Shown: piece after piece, positions 38,370 to 47,825 of the stretch
How the letters are laid out: each line of letters starts with the position of its first letter
How positions within the stretch are numbered: position 1 is the stretch's first letter
Source: CAVRUZ01 sp963724495
GTDB lineage: Bacteria; Actinomycetota; Actinomycetes; Propionibacteriales; DAIQRJ01
DNA length: 64,000 nucleotides
Assembly (NCBI GenBank): GCA_963724495.1
Contig: CAVRUZ010000001.1
Span: 62,001 to 126,000, forward strand
Direction of reading: 5' to 3'
Translations under genes and position numbers: made by a program
Notes under the pieces: generated by a model
The model's database searches: none
Told to the model about the DNA's origin: nothing
Seen by the model: only the letters and a program-made list of their open reading frames with translations

Positions 38370-39050
38370 ATGACCCGAGTCCTGGTCGTCGAGGACGAAG
38401 AGAGCTACTCCGACCCGCTCGCCTACGTGCTCCGTAAGGAGGGCTTCGACGTGTCGGTTGCGGGGACCGGCCCCAGTGCCCTCGCCGAGTTCGACCGCAC
38501 TGGCGCTGACATCGTCCTGCTCGACCTGATGCTGCCGGGTCTGTCTGGCACCGAGGTCTGCCGCGAACTGCGGCGCCGGTCGACGGTGCCGGTGATCATG
38601 GTGACGGCAAAGGACGCCGAGGTCGACAAGGTGGTGGGGCTCGAGATCGGCGCGGACGACTACGTGACCAAGCCCTACAGCCCGCGCGAGCTGGTGGCCA
38701 GGGTTCGCGCCGTGCTGCGGCGGGGGAGTGATCCGGTGGAGGCGCTGCCTGACACTCTCGAGTCTGGTCCCGTGCGCATGGACGTGGAGCGGCACGTGGT
38801 CAGCGTCAATGGCGACGAGGTCAGGTTGCCGCTGAAGGAGTTCGAGCTGCTCGAGCTCCTCCTCCGCAACACCGGCCGGGTGCTCACCCGCAGCCAGCTC
38901 ATCGACCGGATCTGGGGCGCCGACTACGTGGGCGACACCAAGACCCTGGACGTACACGTGAAGCGCCTGCGGGCCAAGATCGAGTCCGACCCGTCAACAC
39001 CGGTGCACCTGGTGACGGTGCGTGGCATGGGCTACAAGTACGACGGCTAG
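38370..39050 (+). CDS. regX3: Response regulator RegX3
   Basis: 226 residues, OmpR family. Receiver domain with acidic pocket EDE (8-11), phospho-acceptor Asp52 (VLLDLMLPG) and the switch Lys in VTAKDAEVDK; DNA-binding domain with LPLKEFELLELL and HVKRLRAKIE. Expected to bind the PHO boxes found at 8889 and 37040. Its stop overlaps the stop of the convergent lipoprotein gene. Confidence 0.95.
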   Translation: MTRVLVVEDEESYSDPLAYVLRKEGFDVSVAGTGPSALAEFDRTGADIVLLDLMLPGLSGTEVCRELRRRSTVPVIMVTAKDAEVDKVVGLEIGADDYVTKPYSPRELVARVRAVLRRGSDPVEALPDTLESGPVRMDVERHVVSVNGDEVRLPLKEFELLELLLRNTGRVLTRSQLIDRIWGADYVGDTKTLDVHVKRLRAKIESDPSTPVHLVTVRGMGYKYDG

Positions 39051-39583
39051 GAGCCCGCCGGCGTCGGGGTCGCTGTTGGGACCGGCACGTCTGCGTAGTC
39101 GCCCTCCTGGTCGACCACCAGCACCTGCAAGGTGACCGCCGGCGAGTTCTCGAACGTCAGCCGCAGCGTGGTGGTGCCGCCGGGCTGAAGCGAGGGGTCG
39201 GAGAGGACCAGCATCGCGGTGCTGGCGTCGTCGAAGTCCGGGCCACGCTGGCCGATCTGGACGGTGCCGCCGGCGGGGATGGCGATCGCGGGTGCTGGGG
39301 TGACTTCGGAGTCACCCACGGTGACGCCCACCAGTTGGTCGGGGGTGGATCCGTTGTTCACCACCATCCCCATGAGGGCCCCGTGCCCCGGCTCGTCGCT
39401 CACCACCAGAAGACCGCGAACCCCCAGGTCACCGGTGTCGGTCCACACGCCGTCAGCCGTGATGACCGGGCGCTGGGTCTCTGCCTGGTAGAGGAACGAA
39501 CAGCCCGAGATTCCGGTCGTCACGACGGCGAGGATGGCCGCAGCAACGCGAAGACGGGACCGGCGTGAGCGGGCGGTCGGCAC
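39047..39583 (-). CDS. Lipoprotein, LpqE-like
   Basis: 178 residues. Basic N-terminus, hydrophobic stretch and lipobox ending at Cys28 (TGISGC), then a beta-rich domain (GMVVNNGSTPDQLVGV, PAGGTVQIG) resembling PCu(A)C-like folds, and a Pro/Thr-rich end. In mycobacteria lpqE is likewise divergent from carD. No metal-binding Met/His motif is obvious, so function is left open. Confidence 0.75.
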   Translation of the reverse strand: MPTARSRRSRLRVAAAILAVVTTGISGCSFLYQAETQRPVITADGVWTDTGDLGVRGLLVVSDEPGHGALMGMVVNNGSTPDQLVGVTVGDSEVTPAPAIAIPAGGTVQIGQRGPDFDDASTAMLVLSDPSLQPGGTTTLRLTFENSPAVTLQVLVVDQEGDYADVPVPTATPTPAGS

Positions 39584-39761
39584 GGGCGGGCTCCTCGGGG
39601 GTGGGATCGGGAAGAGACTAATGGCACGAGGTGCTGCCGGAAGCGCCGGTCGGAAGGTGTCTGGCCCGGCTCGCCGGCGCGACCGTGGCCTGGATCACCT
39701 CAGGGCGCACTTGTCAAGCCGTCACCATGCCACCATTGGGCCTCTGACCTGCGCAAACGCC

Positions 39762-39790
39762 TTGTTCGACAAGCTAACGAGTGGTAGTAT
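39762..39790 (+). promoter_or_regulatory. carD promoter
   Basis: -35 TTGTTC (39762-39767) and -10 TAGTAT (39785-39790) with a 17-base spacer, a good sigma-A-type promoter leaving a leader of about 19 bases before the ATG at 39816. Confidence 0.65.
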
Positions 39791-39815
39791 GGGCGGTCGG
39801 AAAGGGGTCTAATAC

Positions 39816-40301
39816 ATGACTTTTCAGGTCGGGGAAACCGTCGTCTATCCGCATCATGGTGCGGCAGTGATCGAACAGATCGAGAATCGAAAGATCAAGG
39901 GCGAGGACCGCAAGTATCTGGTCTTGCGGATCAAGGCACAGTCCGACCTGGTGGTACGAGTACCGGCGGACAACTGCGACCTGGTGGGCGTGCGCGACGT
40001 CGTCGGCGCAGAGGGCCTCGAGAAGGTCTTCGAAGTACTGCGCGCTCCGTACACCGAAGAGCCGACCAACTGGTCCCGCCGCTACAAGGCGAACCTGGAG
40101 AAGCTGGCGTCCGGTGACGTGATCAAGGTTTCGGAGGTCGTCCGCGACCTGTGGCGCCGCGACAAGGACCGTGGCCTGTCCGCAGGCGAGAAGCGCATGC
40201 TGGCCAAGGCCCGGCAGATCCTCGTGTCGGAACTCGCACTTGCCGAGCGCACCGATGAGGAGCGCGCTGAAGAGACCCTCGACGAGGTGCTCGCCTCCTG
40301 A
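39816..40301 (+). CDS. carD: RNA-polymerase-binding transcription regulator CarD
   Basis: 161 residues. N-terminal Tudor-like domain that binds the RNA polymerase beta subunit (VGETVVYPHHGAAVIEQIE) and a C-terminal helical DNA-binding domain with the wedge tryptophan at about residue 86 (EPTNWSRRYKAN). Stabilises the open promoter complex. No ispD follows: ispF is next. Confidence 0.97.
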   Translation: MTFQVGETVVYPHHGAAVIEQIENRKIKGEDRKYLVLRIKAQSDLVVRVPADNCDLVGVRDVVGAEGLEKVFEVLRAPYTEEPTNWSRRYKANLEKLASGDVIKVSEVVRDLWRRDKDRGLSAGEKRMLAKARQILVSELALAERTDEERAEETLDEVLAS

Positions 40302-40348
40302 GCGGTACCCCCACCGACGCGGCCCCGAGCAGCGGTGCACCTCAGGGC

Positions 40349-40816
40349 ATGCGCATCGGCGTCGGGGTCGACATCCATCAACTGCGAACCGGCCAGGTCA
40401 TGTACCTGGCCGGTTTGTCGTGGCCGGACGAGCCGGCCGGTCTTGCCGGGCACTCCGACGGGGATGTCGCGGCGCACGCCTGCGCCGATGCCCTCTACTC
40501 GGCGGCCGGGCTCGGTGACCTCGGGGAGAACATCGGCGTCGACGAGCCGGAGGCCGCCGGGCGGAGCGGGGTCCAGATCCTGGTCGACGCGGCGGCGGCG
40601 GTGCGGGCGGCGGGATTCGACGTCGCCAACGTCTCCGTGCAGGTCATCGGCAACTCACCACGCATCGCGACGCGGCGTGCGGAGGCCCAGTCGGTGCTGT
40701 CCGCGGCCCTCGGTGCCCCAGTCTCGGTGAGTGGTACGACCGCCGACGGTCTTGGGCTGACCGGCCGCGGTGAAGGCATCGCGGCGGTGGCCTCTGCCCT
40801 GATTTGGCAGCGTTAA
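40349..40816 (+). CDS. ispF: 2-C-methyl-D-erythritol 2,4-cyclodiphosphate synthase
   Basis: 155 residues. Zinc ligands Asp8 and His10 in GVDIHQL, the GHSDGDVAAHA loop and the C-terminal TTADGLGLTGRGEGIAA are all family features. Fifth step of the MEP isoprenoid pathway. Starts 48 bases after carD and is probably co-transcribed. Confidence 0.96.
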   Translation: MRIGVGVDIHQLRTGQVMYLAGLSWPDEPAGLAGHSDGDVAAHACADALYSAAGLGDLGENIGVDEPEAAGRSGVQILVDAAAAVRAAGFDVANVSVQVIGNSPRIATRRAEAQSVLSAALGAPVSVSGTTADGLGLTGRGEGIAAVASALIWQR

Positions 40817-40836
40817 TCTGGCACCTCTGATCTGGC

Positions 40837-40842
40837 TACCCT
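40837..40842 (+). promoter_or_regulatory. Leaderless -10 of cysS
   Basis: TACCCT with its first T 12 bases before the GTG at 40849. Confidence 0.48.
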
Positions 40843-40848
40843 TGCCCG

Positions 40849-42318
40849 GTGCCTGAGACCCCGAGACCCGGCGACCAGCCGACGGGCCTGTCGCTGCAGC
40901 TCTACGACTCTGCGACGGGCTCGCTTCGGCCGTTCGTGCCGCTCGAGCCGGGACGGGTCTCGATCTACCACTGCGGGCTCACCGTGCAGTCCGAGCCACA
41001 CGTCGGGCACATCCGCAAGGAGATCGTCTTCGACATCCTGCGTCGGTGGTTGGAACGCAGCGGTCACGAGGTCACGGTGATCGCGAACATCACCGACATC
41101 GACGACAAGACGCTCAGCAAGGCCGCCGCCGCCGGCATGCCATGGTGGCAGCACGCCTACGCCAACGAGGTCTCGCTGCACGAGGCCTACCGCGTACTCG
41201 GCTGCATCCCGCCGAGCTACGAGCCGCGGGCCACCGGTCACATCCCGGAGATGCTGGAGCTCATCGGGCTGCTGTTGGAGAAGGGGCACGCCTACGTCGC
41301 CGAGGACGCCTCCGGCGACGTGTACTTCGACGTGCAGTCGTGGCCTGCCTACGGCGAGCTGTCGCACCAGAAGCCGGCGGACATGCAGCCGTCGGAGGAC
41401 GTGTCGTCGGGCGGAAAGCGCGAGCCACGCGATTTCGCGCTGTGGAAGGGCCACAAGCCAGCCGAGCCGATGTCGGCTTCGTGGCCGGCTCCGTGGGGCC
41501 GTGGCCGGCCCGGGTGGCACATCGAGTGCTCGGCGATGGCGGGCAAGTATCTCGGCGACACCTTCGACATCCACGGTGGCGGCATCGACCTCCGCTTCCC
41601 CCACCACGAGAACGAGCTGGCGCAGTCGCGCGCAGTCGGCCGCGGCTTCGCCCGGTGGTGGATGCACAACGCCTGGGTGACCTCGAGCGGCGAGAAGATG
41701 AGCAAGTCGCTCGGCAACGGGACGCTCGTCCGCGAGGTGGTGGAGCGCTATCCCGCCATGGGAGTGCGCTACTACCTGGCCCAGCCGCACTACCGCAGCC
41801 ACATCGAGTTCAGCTTCGAGGCCCTGGCCGAGGCAGTCACGGCCTTCGAGCGGATCAAGGGCTTCCTGCAGCGTGCGACCGAACGTGTCGGTGTTGTCGA
41901 GCCGGCACTCGACCTGCCGCTGGAGTTCGAGACCGCGATGGACGACGACCTCGCCACACCGGCTGCGATGGGGGTCGTGCATCAGGCGGTGCATGCGGGC
42001 AACGTCCAGCTGGCCGAGGGTGACGACGCGGCCGTCGCCGGCACCGCATCGGCGGTGCGCGGGATGCTCGCGATCTTCGGGCTCGACCCCGCGGCCGAGA
42101 ACTGGTCGAAGGTGAACAGTGCCGGCGAAGGGCTGGGCCAGGTTGTCGACGGCCTGGTGAGCGCCCTGCTCGAGCAGCGCACAGGTGCACGCGCCCGCCG
42201 CGACTTCGAGGCCGCCGACGCGATCCGCGACCAGCTCGGCACCCTCGGTGTCCGGGTGGAGGACACGTCCGGCGGCTCCCGCTGGACGCTGGACTCACCA
42301 TCGAGGCAGGGAGCCTGA
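40849..42318 (+). CDS. cysS: Cysteinyl-tRNA synthetase
   Basis: 489 residues, class I. HIGH-type motif SEPHVGHIRKE, zinc ligands around YHCGLTVQ, WHIECSAMA and FPHHENELAQS, and KMSKS in SGEKMSKSLGNG. It keeps the full-length C-terminal anticodon-binding region, so it is CysS, not its mycothiol paralogue MshC. Shares one base with the next gene (TGATG). Confidence 0.96.
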   Translation: MPETPRPGDQPTGLSLQLYDSATGSLRPFVPLEPGRVSIYHCGLTVQSEPHVGHIRKEIVFDILRRWLERSGHEVTVIANITDIDDKTLSKAAAAGMPWWQHAYANEVSLHEAYRVLGCIPPSYEPRATGHIPEMLELIGLLLEKGHAYVAEDASGDVYFDVQSWPAYGELSHQKPADMQPSEDVSSGGKREPRDFALWKGHKPAEPMSASWPAPWGRGRPGWHIECSAMAGKYLGDTFDIHGGGIDLRFPHHENELAQSRAVGRGFARWWMHNAWVTSSGEKMSKSLGNGTLVREVVERYPAMGVRYYLAQPHYRSHIEFSFEALAEAVTAFERIKGFLQRATERVGVVEPALDLPLEFETAMDDDLATPAAMGVVHQAVHAGNVQLAEGDDAAVAGTASAVRGMLAIFGLDPAAENWSKVNSAGEGLGQVVDGLVSALLEQRTGARARRDFEAADAIRDQLGTLGVRVEDTSGGSRWTLDSPSRQGA

Positions 42319-43283
42319 TGCCCGGAAACTCCGATCGAAAGGGCGCCATCCGGACCCGCCGCGGGGGCAATCCCGTTGCCGGTTCCGGTGGCCGCCGCAA
42401 GAAGGGCCTCGAGGGGCGTGGGCCCACGCCGAAGGCGGAGGATCGCCCGAACCACAAGGCGTTCCGTCGCGCCCAGCACGCCAAGTCCGTGGCACCCGGA
42501 GAGCGGCGCACGCCGTCCCGTCGCCGCGACGAGACGGGCCCGGACGTGGTGGCGGGCCGCAACTCGGTGCTCGAAGCGCTGCGCGCCGGGGTTCCGGTGA
42601 GCACCCTGTTCGTCGCCGAGCGGATCGACCGCGACGACCGGGTCCGTGAGGTGCTGACGCTCGCGGCGGAGGCGAACATCCCCATGCTCGAGGGGCCGCG
42701 GAGCGAACTCGACCGACTCGCTCATGGCGCGTCGCACCAGGGTCTGCTGATCCAGGTTCCGCCCTATGACTATGCCGATCCGAACGACCTGCTCGATGTC
42801 GCGGCGAAGGCGGGGGTGCCGCCGCTGCTGGTGGCTCTCGACGGGGTCACCGATCCCCGCAACCTCGGCGCGATCGTTCGATCAGCCGGTGCTTTCGGTG
42901 CGCACGGCGTGGTGATTCCGCAGCGACGTGCCGCGCAGATGTCCGCGTCGGCCCAGAAGGCAGCGGCCGGTGCTGGTGCACGGGTGCCGGTGGCGCGGGC
43001 GGTCAACCTCGCTCGCCAGCTCGGTGAGTACGCCGAAGCGGGTTTGCAGATCGTCGGTCTCGACGGAGCCGGCAAGGAGTCGGTGGGCGAGGTCGCAGCC
43101 GACCTTGCTGATGGCATCGGCGTGGTGATCGTGGTCGGATCCGAGGGACAGGGACTCAGCAGGCTCGTGCAGCGCTCCTGCGATCGGATCGCCCGGATCG
43201 ACATCGCCAGCTCAGTGGAATCACTGAACGCCTCGGTTGCGGCGAGCCTCGCGGTCTATGAGTTCCACAAGGCCCGCGGTTAG
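42318..43283 (+). CDS. rlmB: 23S rRNA (guanosine-2'-O-)-methyltransferase RlmB
   Basis: 321 residues: a basic, disordered N-terminus of about 75 residues, an RNA substrate-binding domain (VVAGRNSVLEALRAG) and the SPOUT knot with DGVTDPRNLGAIVRSA, GSEGQGLSRLV and SSVESLNASVAASL. Methylates a 23S rRNA guanosine. Translationally coupled to cysS and to the next gene (TAGTG). Confidence 0.93.
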   Translation: MPGNSDRKGAIRTRRGGNPVAGSGGRRKKGLEGRGPTPKAEDRPNHKAFRRAQHAKSVAPGERRTPSRRRDETGPDVVAGRNSVLEALRAGVPVSTLFVAERIDRDDRVREVLTLAAEANIPMLEGPRSELDRLAHGASHQGLLIQVPPYDYADPNDLLDVAAKAGVPPLLVALDGVTDPRNLGAIVRSAGAFGAHGVVIPQRRAAQMSASAQKAAAGAGARVPVARAVNLARQLGEYAEAGLQIVGLDGAGKESVGEVAADLADGIGVVIVVGSEGQGLSRLVQRSCDRIARIDIASSVESLNASVAASLAVYEFHKARG

Positions 43284-44086
43284 TGGACCGAGTCGAGCAG
43301 ATCGTCGAGCGGGCTCGGGCCTGGGTGATCCGCGACGAGCGGGTACGCGGTGCCCTGGTCCATGGATCTGCTGCGCGAGGTGACACCACGCCGTTGTCGG
43401 ACGTCGATCTGATCGTGGTGTCCCAGCCCGGGCAGCGCGAGGCCATCTGGGCGGAACGGTCACGGATCAGCCGCGACCTGCTCGGAGCCGACGTCGTCGA
43501 GGCGCACGAGGTTCCGCACCAGCGGCCGTTCCGGTGGCAGGCGCGCACCGCAGACCTGCGGATGCTCGACCTCGCGCTGGACGAGGGCAGCATCGAGATG
43601 TGGAGTGGTCTTGCGGGCGAGGTCGAGTTCCTGGTCGACCGCGCCGACCTGGCGCGGGACCGAGAGGCCTGGATCGCTGCATACGAACCGCCTCGCTACG
43701 ACACCCTCGGCCAGAACGACGAGACGTGGGCGATCCTTTCCTGGCTGGCCGGTGCGCTCCTGCGCGGTCGGATCTGGCTGGTGCGATGGGGCATCACCGA
43801 TCTGATCGGGCGGCGGATCCTGCCGGTGACCGACCAACTCGAGTACACCATCGGCGTCTCCCCGGCGGATCGCCCGCTGATCGAGCAGCTCGACGCCGCT
43901 CTGCCCGCCTCCATGGACCGGGCGGAGCTGGCGAGATCACTGCGGGATGTGGCCGGTCTTTACGAACAGCTGCTGGCCGACTGGGCCGGGCGCACCGGAG
44001 TTCCCGCGCCCTCGTCGCCGTTTGCGCCAGCGGTGCGTGACGTCCTCCGTCGACTCGTGGAGGGCGGCGGCGAGCGACTCGCCTAG
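43283..44086 (+). CDS. Nucleotidyltransferase domain protein
   Basis: 267 residues. The minimal nucleotidyltransferase motif GSAARGDTTPLSDVDLIVV carries the metal-binding Asp pair; the C-terminal half is helical and resembles aminoglycoside adenylyltransferase-type accessory domains. Substrate unknown. GTG start sharing one base with the rlmB stop, so third gene of the cysS operon. Its stop overlaps the convergent aldo-keto reductase. Confidence 0.8.
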   Translation: MDRVEQIVERARAWVIRDERVRGALVHGSAARGDTTPLSDVDLIVVSQPGQREAIWAERSRISRDLLGADVVEAHEVPHQRPFRWQARTADLRMLDLALDEGSIEMWSGLAGEVEFLVDRADLARDREAWIAAYEPPRYDTLGQNDETWAILSWLAGALLRGRIWLVRWGITDLIGRRILPVTDQLEYTIGVSPADRPLIEQLDAALPASMDRAELARSLRDVAGLYEQLLADWAGRTGVPAPSSPFAPAVRDVLRRLVEGGGERLA

Positions 44087-45096
44087 CGCCGCCGCAACGA
44101 CGGCTCGGTCAACGACGGGGGCCGATAGCCCGCATCGCCGGCATTGACGTTGGTGCCCGGCGGCACGATCTCGTCGATCTGGTCGAGCGTCTCCTCGCTC
44201 AACGTGACCTCCGGCGCTCCGAGCTGGGACTCGAGCTGATCCATCGTTCGTGGTCCGATGATCGCCGACGTGATGGCCGGGTGCCGGAGGACGAAGGCGA
44301 GCGCGAAGTCGACCATGCTGACGCCCAGGCTCTCGGCCAGTTGGGCAAGCTGCTCGACGGCCTCCAGCTTGCGCTGGTTCTCCGGCGTCGAGAGGTCCAC
44401 CCGACGGCCTCGGTTCGAATCGGGAGCGTCCTGTCCCTTGCGGTACCGGCCCGTCAGCCAGCCTCCGGCCAGCGGGCTCCACGGGATGACGCCCATGCCG
44501 TACTTCTCGCAAACCGGGAGGACGTCTGCCTCGATCCCGCGCACCAGCAGCGAATAGGGCGGTTGCTCGCACACGAAGCGCTCCCGACCGCGGCGCTCGG
44601 CAACCCACTGGGCCTCGACGATCTGGTACGCCGGGAAGGTCGACGAACCGAAGTACCGGATCTTGCCCGCTCGCACTAGGTCGGTCAGGGCGCCGAGCGT
44701 CTCATCGACATCTGTCGTCGCGTCCGGTCGGTGAATCTGGTAGAGGTCGATCCAGTCGGTGCCGAGCCGGCGCAGGCTGTTGTCGACCTCCTGCACGATC
44801 CAGCGGCGCGAGTTGCCCGCGTTGTTGGGGTCGTCGCCCATCTTGCCGTGTGCCTTGGTCGCCAAGACGATGTTGTCGCGCCGTCCCCCCGCCAGGGCCT
44901 TGCCCACGATCGTCTCCGACTCTCCCTGGGAGTAGACGTCGGCAGTGTCGATGAAGTTGATGCCGGCGTCGATCGCGCGGTGGATGATGCGCACGGAGTC
45001 GTCGTGATCGGCGTTGCCCGACCCCCCGAACATCATCGCGCCCAAACACAGGGGGCTGACCTTCACGCCGGTGGTTCCGAGAATCCGATAGTCCAT
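44083..45096 (-). CDS. Aldo-keto reductase
   Basis: 337 residues, (beta/alpha)8 barrel. Catalytic tetrad visible: Asp and Tyr in DTADVYSQGES, Lys in LATKAHG, His in LYQIHRPD; the NADPH site is in SAIIGPRTMDQLES. Reduces carbonyls with NADPH; physiological substrate unknown. Start taken at ATG 45096 (MDYRILG); a longer frame starts at 45135. Confidence 0.92.
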   Translation of the reverse strand: MDYRILGTTGVKVSPLCLGAMMFGGSGNADHDDSVRIIHRAIDAGINFIDTADVYSQGESETIVGKALAGGRRDNIVLATKAHGKMGDDPNNAGNSRRWIVQEVDNSLRRLGTDWIDLYQIHRPDATTDVDETLGALTDLVRAGKIRYFGSSTFPAYQIVEAQWVAERRGRERFVCEQPPYSLLVRGIEADVLPVCEKYGMGVIPWSPLAGGWLTGRYRKGQDAPDSNRGRRVDLSTPENQRKLEAVEQLAQLAESLGVSMVDFALAFVLRHPAITSAIIGPRTMDQLESQLGAPEVTLSEETLDQIDEIVPPGTNVNAGDAGYRPPSLTEPSLRRR

Positions 45097-45294
45097 GCCG
45101 GTGAGCCTAGGGCGAGGGCTCGCGATGGGCTTCACCCCGACATCGCGCGACAGTCCGCTGACGTGACTCGTCCGGAACGCTGAGCTGGGAATCGGTCATC
45201 GAGCGACACGTTTCAGCGGATCCGATGTCGATCGTGTCGATCCGCTGAGCCAGGGCTGCAGCCGGGCCACGTGGTGTGCCGCAAGGCCCGCGGG

Positions 45295-45300
45295 TACCTT
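45295..45300 (+). promoter_or_regulatory. Leaderless -10 of the FAD monooxygenase gene
   Basis: TACCTT with its first T 12 bases before the ATG at 45307. Confidence 0.45.
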
Positions 45301-45306
45301 CCCGCC

Positions 45307-46407
45307 ATGCCTGAAGCGGTGGTCGTGGGAGCCGGAATTGGCGGCGTGGCCGCGGCGGTCGCCCTGCAGCAGTGCGGGTGGCGCGTCACCGTGCTGGAAC
45401 GGGCGCCAGTACTGGGTGAGGTGGGCGCGGGCCTGTCCATCTGGCCCTCGGCGGCAGAAGCGCTGCGCCAACTCGGCGTGACCGGCATCGAGCCGGGAGT
45501 CCTGCCCGCCGGGGCTTCTGGACTGCGCACGGACAGCGGTCGCTGGATCATCCACGGGTCCGCCCTCGGTGCCCAGGTACCGGTCATGATCCACCGGTCC
45601 CGGCTGCACGACCGGATCACGGACCAGTTCGGCCCAGGCATCACGGTCCGCACCGGGTACACGGTCACCGGAGTCGACCAGGACGACACCGGGGCCACGG
45701 TTAGTGGTACCGGTGAGCAGTTGCGCGCCGACCTGGTCGTAGGCGCAGACGGCCTCCGCAGCGCCGTGCGCAGTGCCCTCCATCCGGAGTACCCAGGCCC
45801 TCAGTACTCGGGCTACACGTCCTACCGGGGTCTCGTCGAACTCGACACCGCTGACGGCGGCGGGGAGACCTGGGGCAGTGGTCGACGGTTCGGGTTCGCG
45901 CGGCTCGAGGACGGCCGCATCTACTGGTACGCGACCGCCAACCAGCGGGAACACGAGCCGGGGGACCTAGCCGCTGTCAGGGCGGCGTTCGCCACCTGGC
46001 ATGAACCGATTCCTGCGATCCTCGGTGCGGCCACGCAGCTCCTGCAGACGGACATCAACGACCTGCCTCTGCCGCTGGTTCCTTTCGTTACAGGGCACGT
46101 GGTTCTCCTTGGTGACGCCGCACACGCGATGACTCCGAACCTCGGCCGGGGAGCCTGCTCAGCGATCGAGGACGCAGGCGCCCTCGCCAGGCATCTGGGT
46201 GGCACGAGCGACCTGACCTCGGCACTGACTGCCTACGACCTGGAACGACGGCCGGCCACAACCAAGCTGGTGCGGAGATCGCGCAGAGTCGGACAGGTGG
46301 GACAGCTGGAGAACCGGTTTCTTCGTGGGGCTCGCGACAACCTGGCGGCACTTGGCGGCAAGCTCGCTTCAGCCAGGGCGTCGTTGGGTCCGACGCGCCG
46401 ACGCTAG
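45307..46407 (+). CDS. FAD-dependent monooxygenase (PHBH family)
   Basis: 366 residues. Rossmann motif VVGAGIGGVAAA at the N-terminus, DG motif LVVGADGLRSAVR and the late GDAAHAMTPNLGRGA that contacts FAD. Group A flavin monooxygenase, hydroxylating aromatic or polyketide-like substrates with NAD(P)H; the substrate is not readable. Converges with the DUF222 gene, stops overlapping by four bases. Confidence 0.9.
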   Translation: MPEAVVVGAGIGGVAAAVALQQCGWRVTVLERAPVLGEVGAGLSIWPSAAEALRQLGVTGIEPGVLPAGASGLRTDSGRWIIHGSALGAQVPVMIHRSRLHDRITDQFGPGITVRTGYTVTGVDQDDTGATVSGTGEQLRADLVVGADGLRSAVRSALHPEYPGPQYSGYTSYRGLVELDTADGGGETWGSGRRFGFARLEDGRIYWYATANQREHEPGDLAAVRAAFATWHEPIPAILGAATQLLQTDINDLPLPLVPFVTGHVVLLGDAAHAMTPNLGRGACSAIEDAGALARHLGGTSDLTSALTAYDLERRPATTKLVRRSRRVGQVGQLENRFLRGARDNLAALGGKLASARASLGPTRRR

Positions 46408-47825
46408 GCGGGAGGCAGTCTCCTGGTGCCGGTGTGGTCGACGAGATAGGTGGCTGCTTGGGTGGGGTCGCGCCAGAGGTAGATGCCCGGGAAGGGCTGG
46501 ACAACCTGCCAGCCGCCGTGGGTCTTGAGAAGGTGGTGGAAGACGGTCATGGGTCCGTAGTTGCCGACCGTGATTGGCCGGGTGGTCCGGTGGCTTGGTA
46601 GGGGATGGTGTGGTCGATCTGTTTGTTGCGGGTGGTGTTGGTGGCGAACGGGAAGGTGTCGGCAGGTGTCATCAGGTGCACGGCATGGCGGTGGCGAACG
46701 TGGGATTTCCCAGGCGTCGATGGGTATCTGGTTGGCGAGGTCGAGCACCGGCGTGACGGTGATCCGGCAGCCGCCGAGGTGCTGCTTGACCCACTGGGCG
46801 GTGATGGGCGGTTGGCCTTCGACCCGGGCGACACCGATGGTGCAGTCGTTGTCGATCGTGTCCTGTGAGAGGTGGACGAACAGCCGGACAGTCGGGGAGC
46901 AGGTCCTTGTCGTCAAGGACTGGTGTGCTCGATCGGAGCGGGTGTCGACGTCGGCCAGGCTGCAGTGCTGGTCACCGTCGAGGTCGGGATCGGGAACTGG
47001 CAGATCCGCAGCCGTTTCAGCATCGGCTGACGCTTCGTTCTGGCTGGCCCGCCAGGTGGCGTAGGCCCGGAGGACGTGCACGGCCTGGGTGGGGTTGGCC
47101 AAGATCAGCACGGCCTTGACCCGGCGTTCATCGAGGCTGGCGGTGTCGCCGAAGTCGAGCAGTGCTTGGGCGAGGTAGGTGACGGTCGCGTCCAGGCGGG
47201 CGATGACTGGGAAGGGTGCGTGCACGAAGAACCCACGCAGGCCGTACTCGTTGGAGCGGGTGGGTGCGGCCGCCAGCCGCGTTCCTGCTTCTTCCTCCCG
47301 CTTGGCGGCGGTGGCCGGGTCGGCGGTGATGATCGAGGCATCGAGCAGTTCGATGAACCGGGTCCACGGCAGGCGACCGTCGGCTTCCTCTGCCACCGCC
47401 TGGTCAACCAGCTTGGCGTGGGCCTTCGCGAGGTGTCGGGTCTTGCGCGCGACCTCGCGGGCATAGGAGGCCTTCACCTCCAAGGCGTGTACCCGCTGCC
47501 ACAGACAGGGGAGTCGGTAGTACAGGTCGAGGGCGTCGGCGATCAGGCGGGCACCGGCGTAGGCCGACAAGCCGAGCCGGGCGCCCAGCATGACCGGGGC
47601 GAACTCGGCCACCGTCGGAGTAGCGGCACCGCCGAGTTGCTTCAACCCTGCCCGGCCCGGTAGCGGCTTGGCCCCCTCGATCGGCACTGCACCGTTCAGC
47701 AGCGCGAACCGCACCGCCAGCACCAATACCTGCGCTTCGGCCTTCCGGACGTCCGCGTACAGCGCACCGGCCAGGTCCAGGACCTCGTTCCTGGACAAAC
47801 CCTCCAGCTCCACCGCGTCCGACAT
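46404..47825 (-). CDS. DUF222/HNH endonuclease-type protein (two compensating frameshifts)
   Basis: About 474 codons. The N-terminal DUF222 region is intact (LSRNEVLDLAGALYADVRKA through RRVKAVLILANPTQAVHVL). The HNH part is split: between about 46700 and 46580 the family sequence (HLMTPADTFPF, KQIDHTIPY) is in the neighbouring frame, and the main frame resumes with YGPMTVFHHLLKTHGGW. One gained base and one lost base explain this. DUF222/HNH genes are multi-copy and recombination-prone in actinobacteria, so real decay is as possible as sequencing error. GTG 47855 would extend the start. Confidence 0.78.
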   Translation of the reverse strand: MSDAVELEGLSRNEVLDLAGALYADVRKAEAQVLVLAVRFALLNGAVPIEGAKPLPGRAGLKQLGGAATPTVAEFAPVMLGARLGLSAYAGARLIADALDLYYRLPCLWQRVHALEVKASYAREVARKTRHLAKAHAKLVDQAVAEEADGRLPWTRFIELLDASIITADPATAAKREEEAGTRLAAAPTRSNEYGLRGFFVHAPFPVIARLDATVTYLAQALLDFGDTASLDERRVKAVLILANPTQAVHVLRAYATWRASQNEASADAETAADLPVPDPDLDGDQHCSLADVDTRSDRAHQSLTTRTCSPTVRLFVHLSQDTIDNDCTIGVARVEGQPPITAQWVKQHLGGCRITVTPVLDLANQIPIDAWEIPRSPPPCRAPDDTCRHLPVRHQHHPQQTDRPHHPLPSHRTTRPITVGNYGPMTVFHHLLKTHGGWQVVQPFPGIYLWRDPTQAATYLVDHTGTRRLPPA

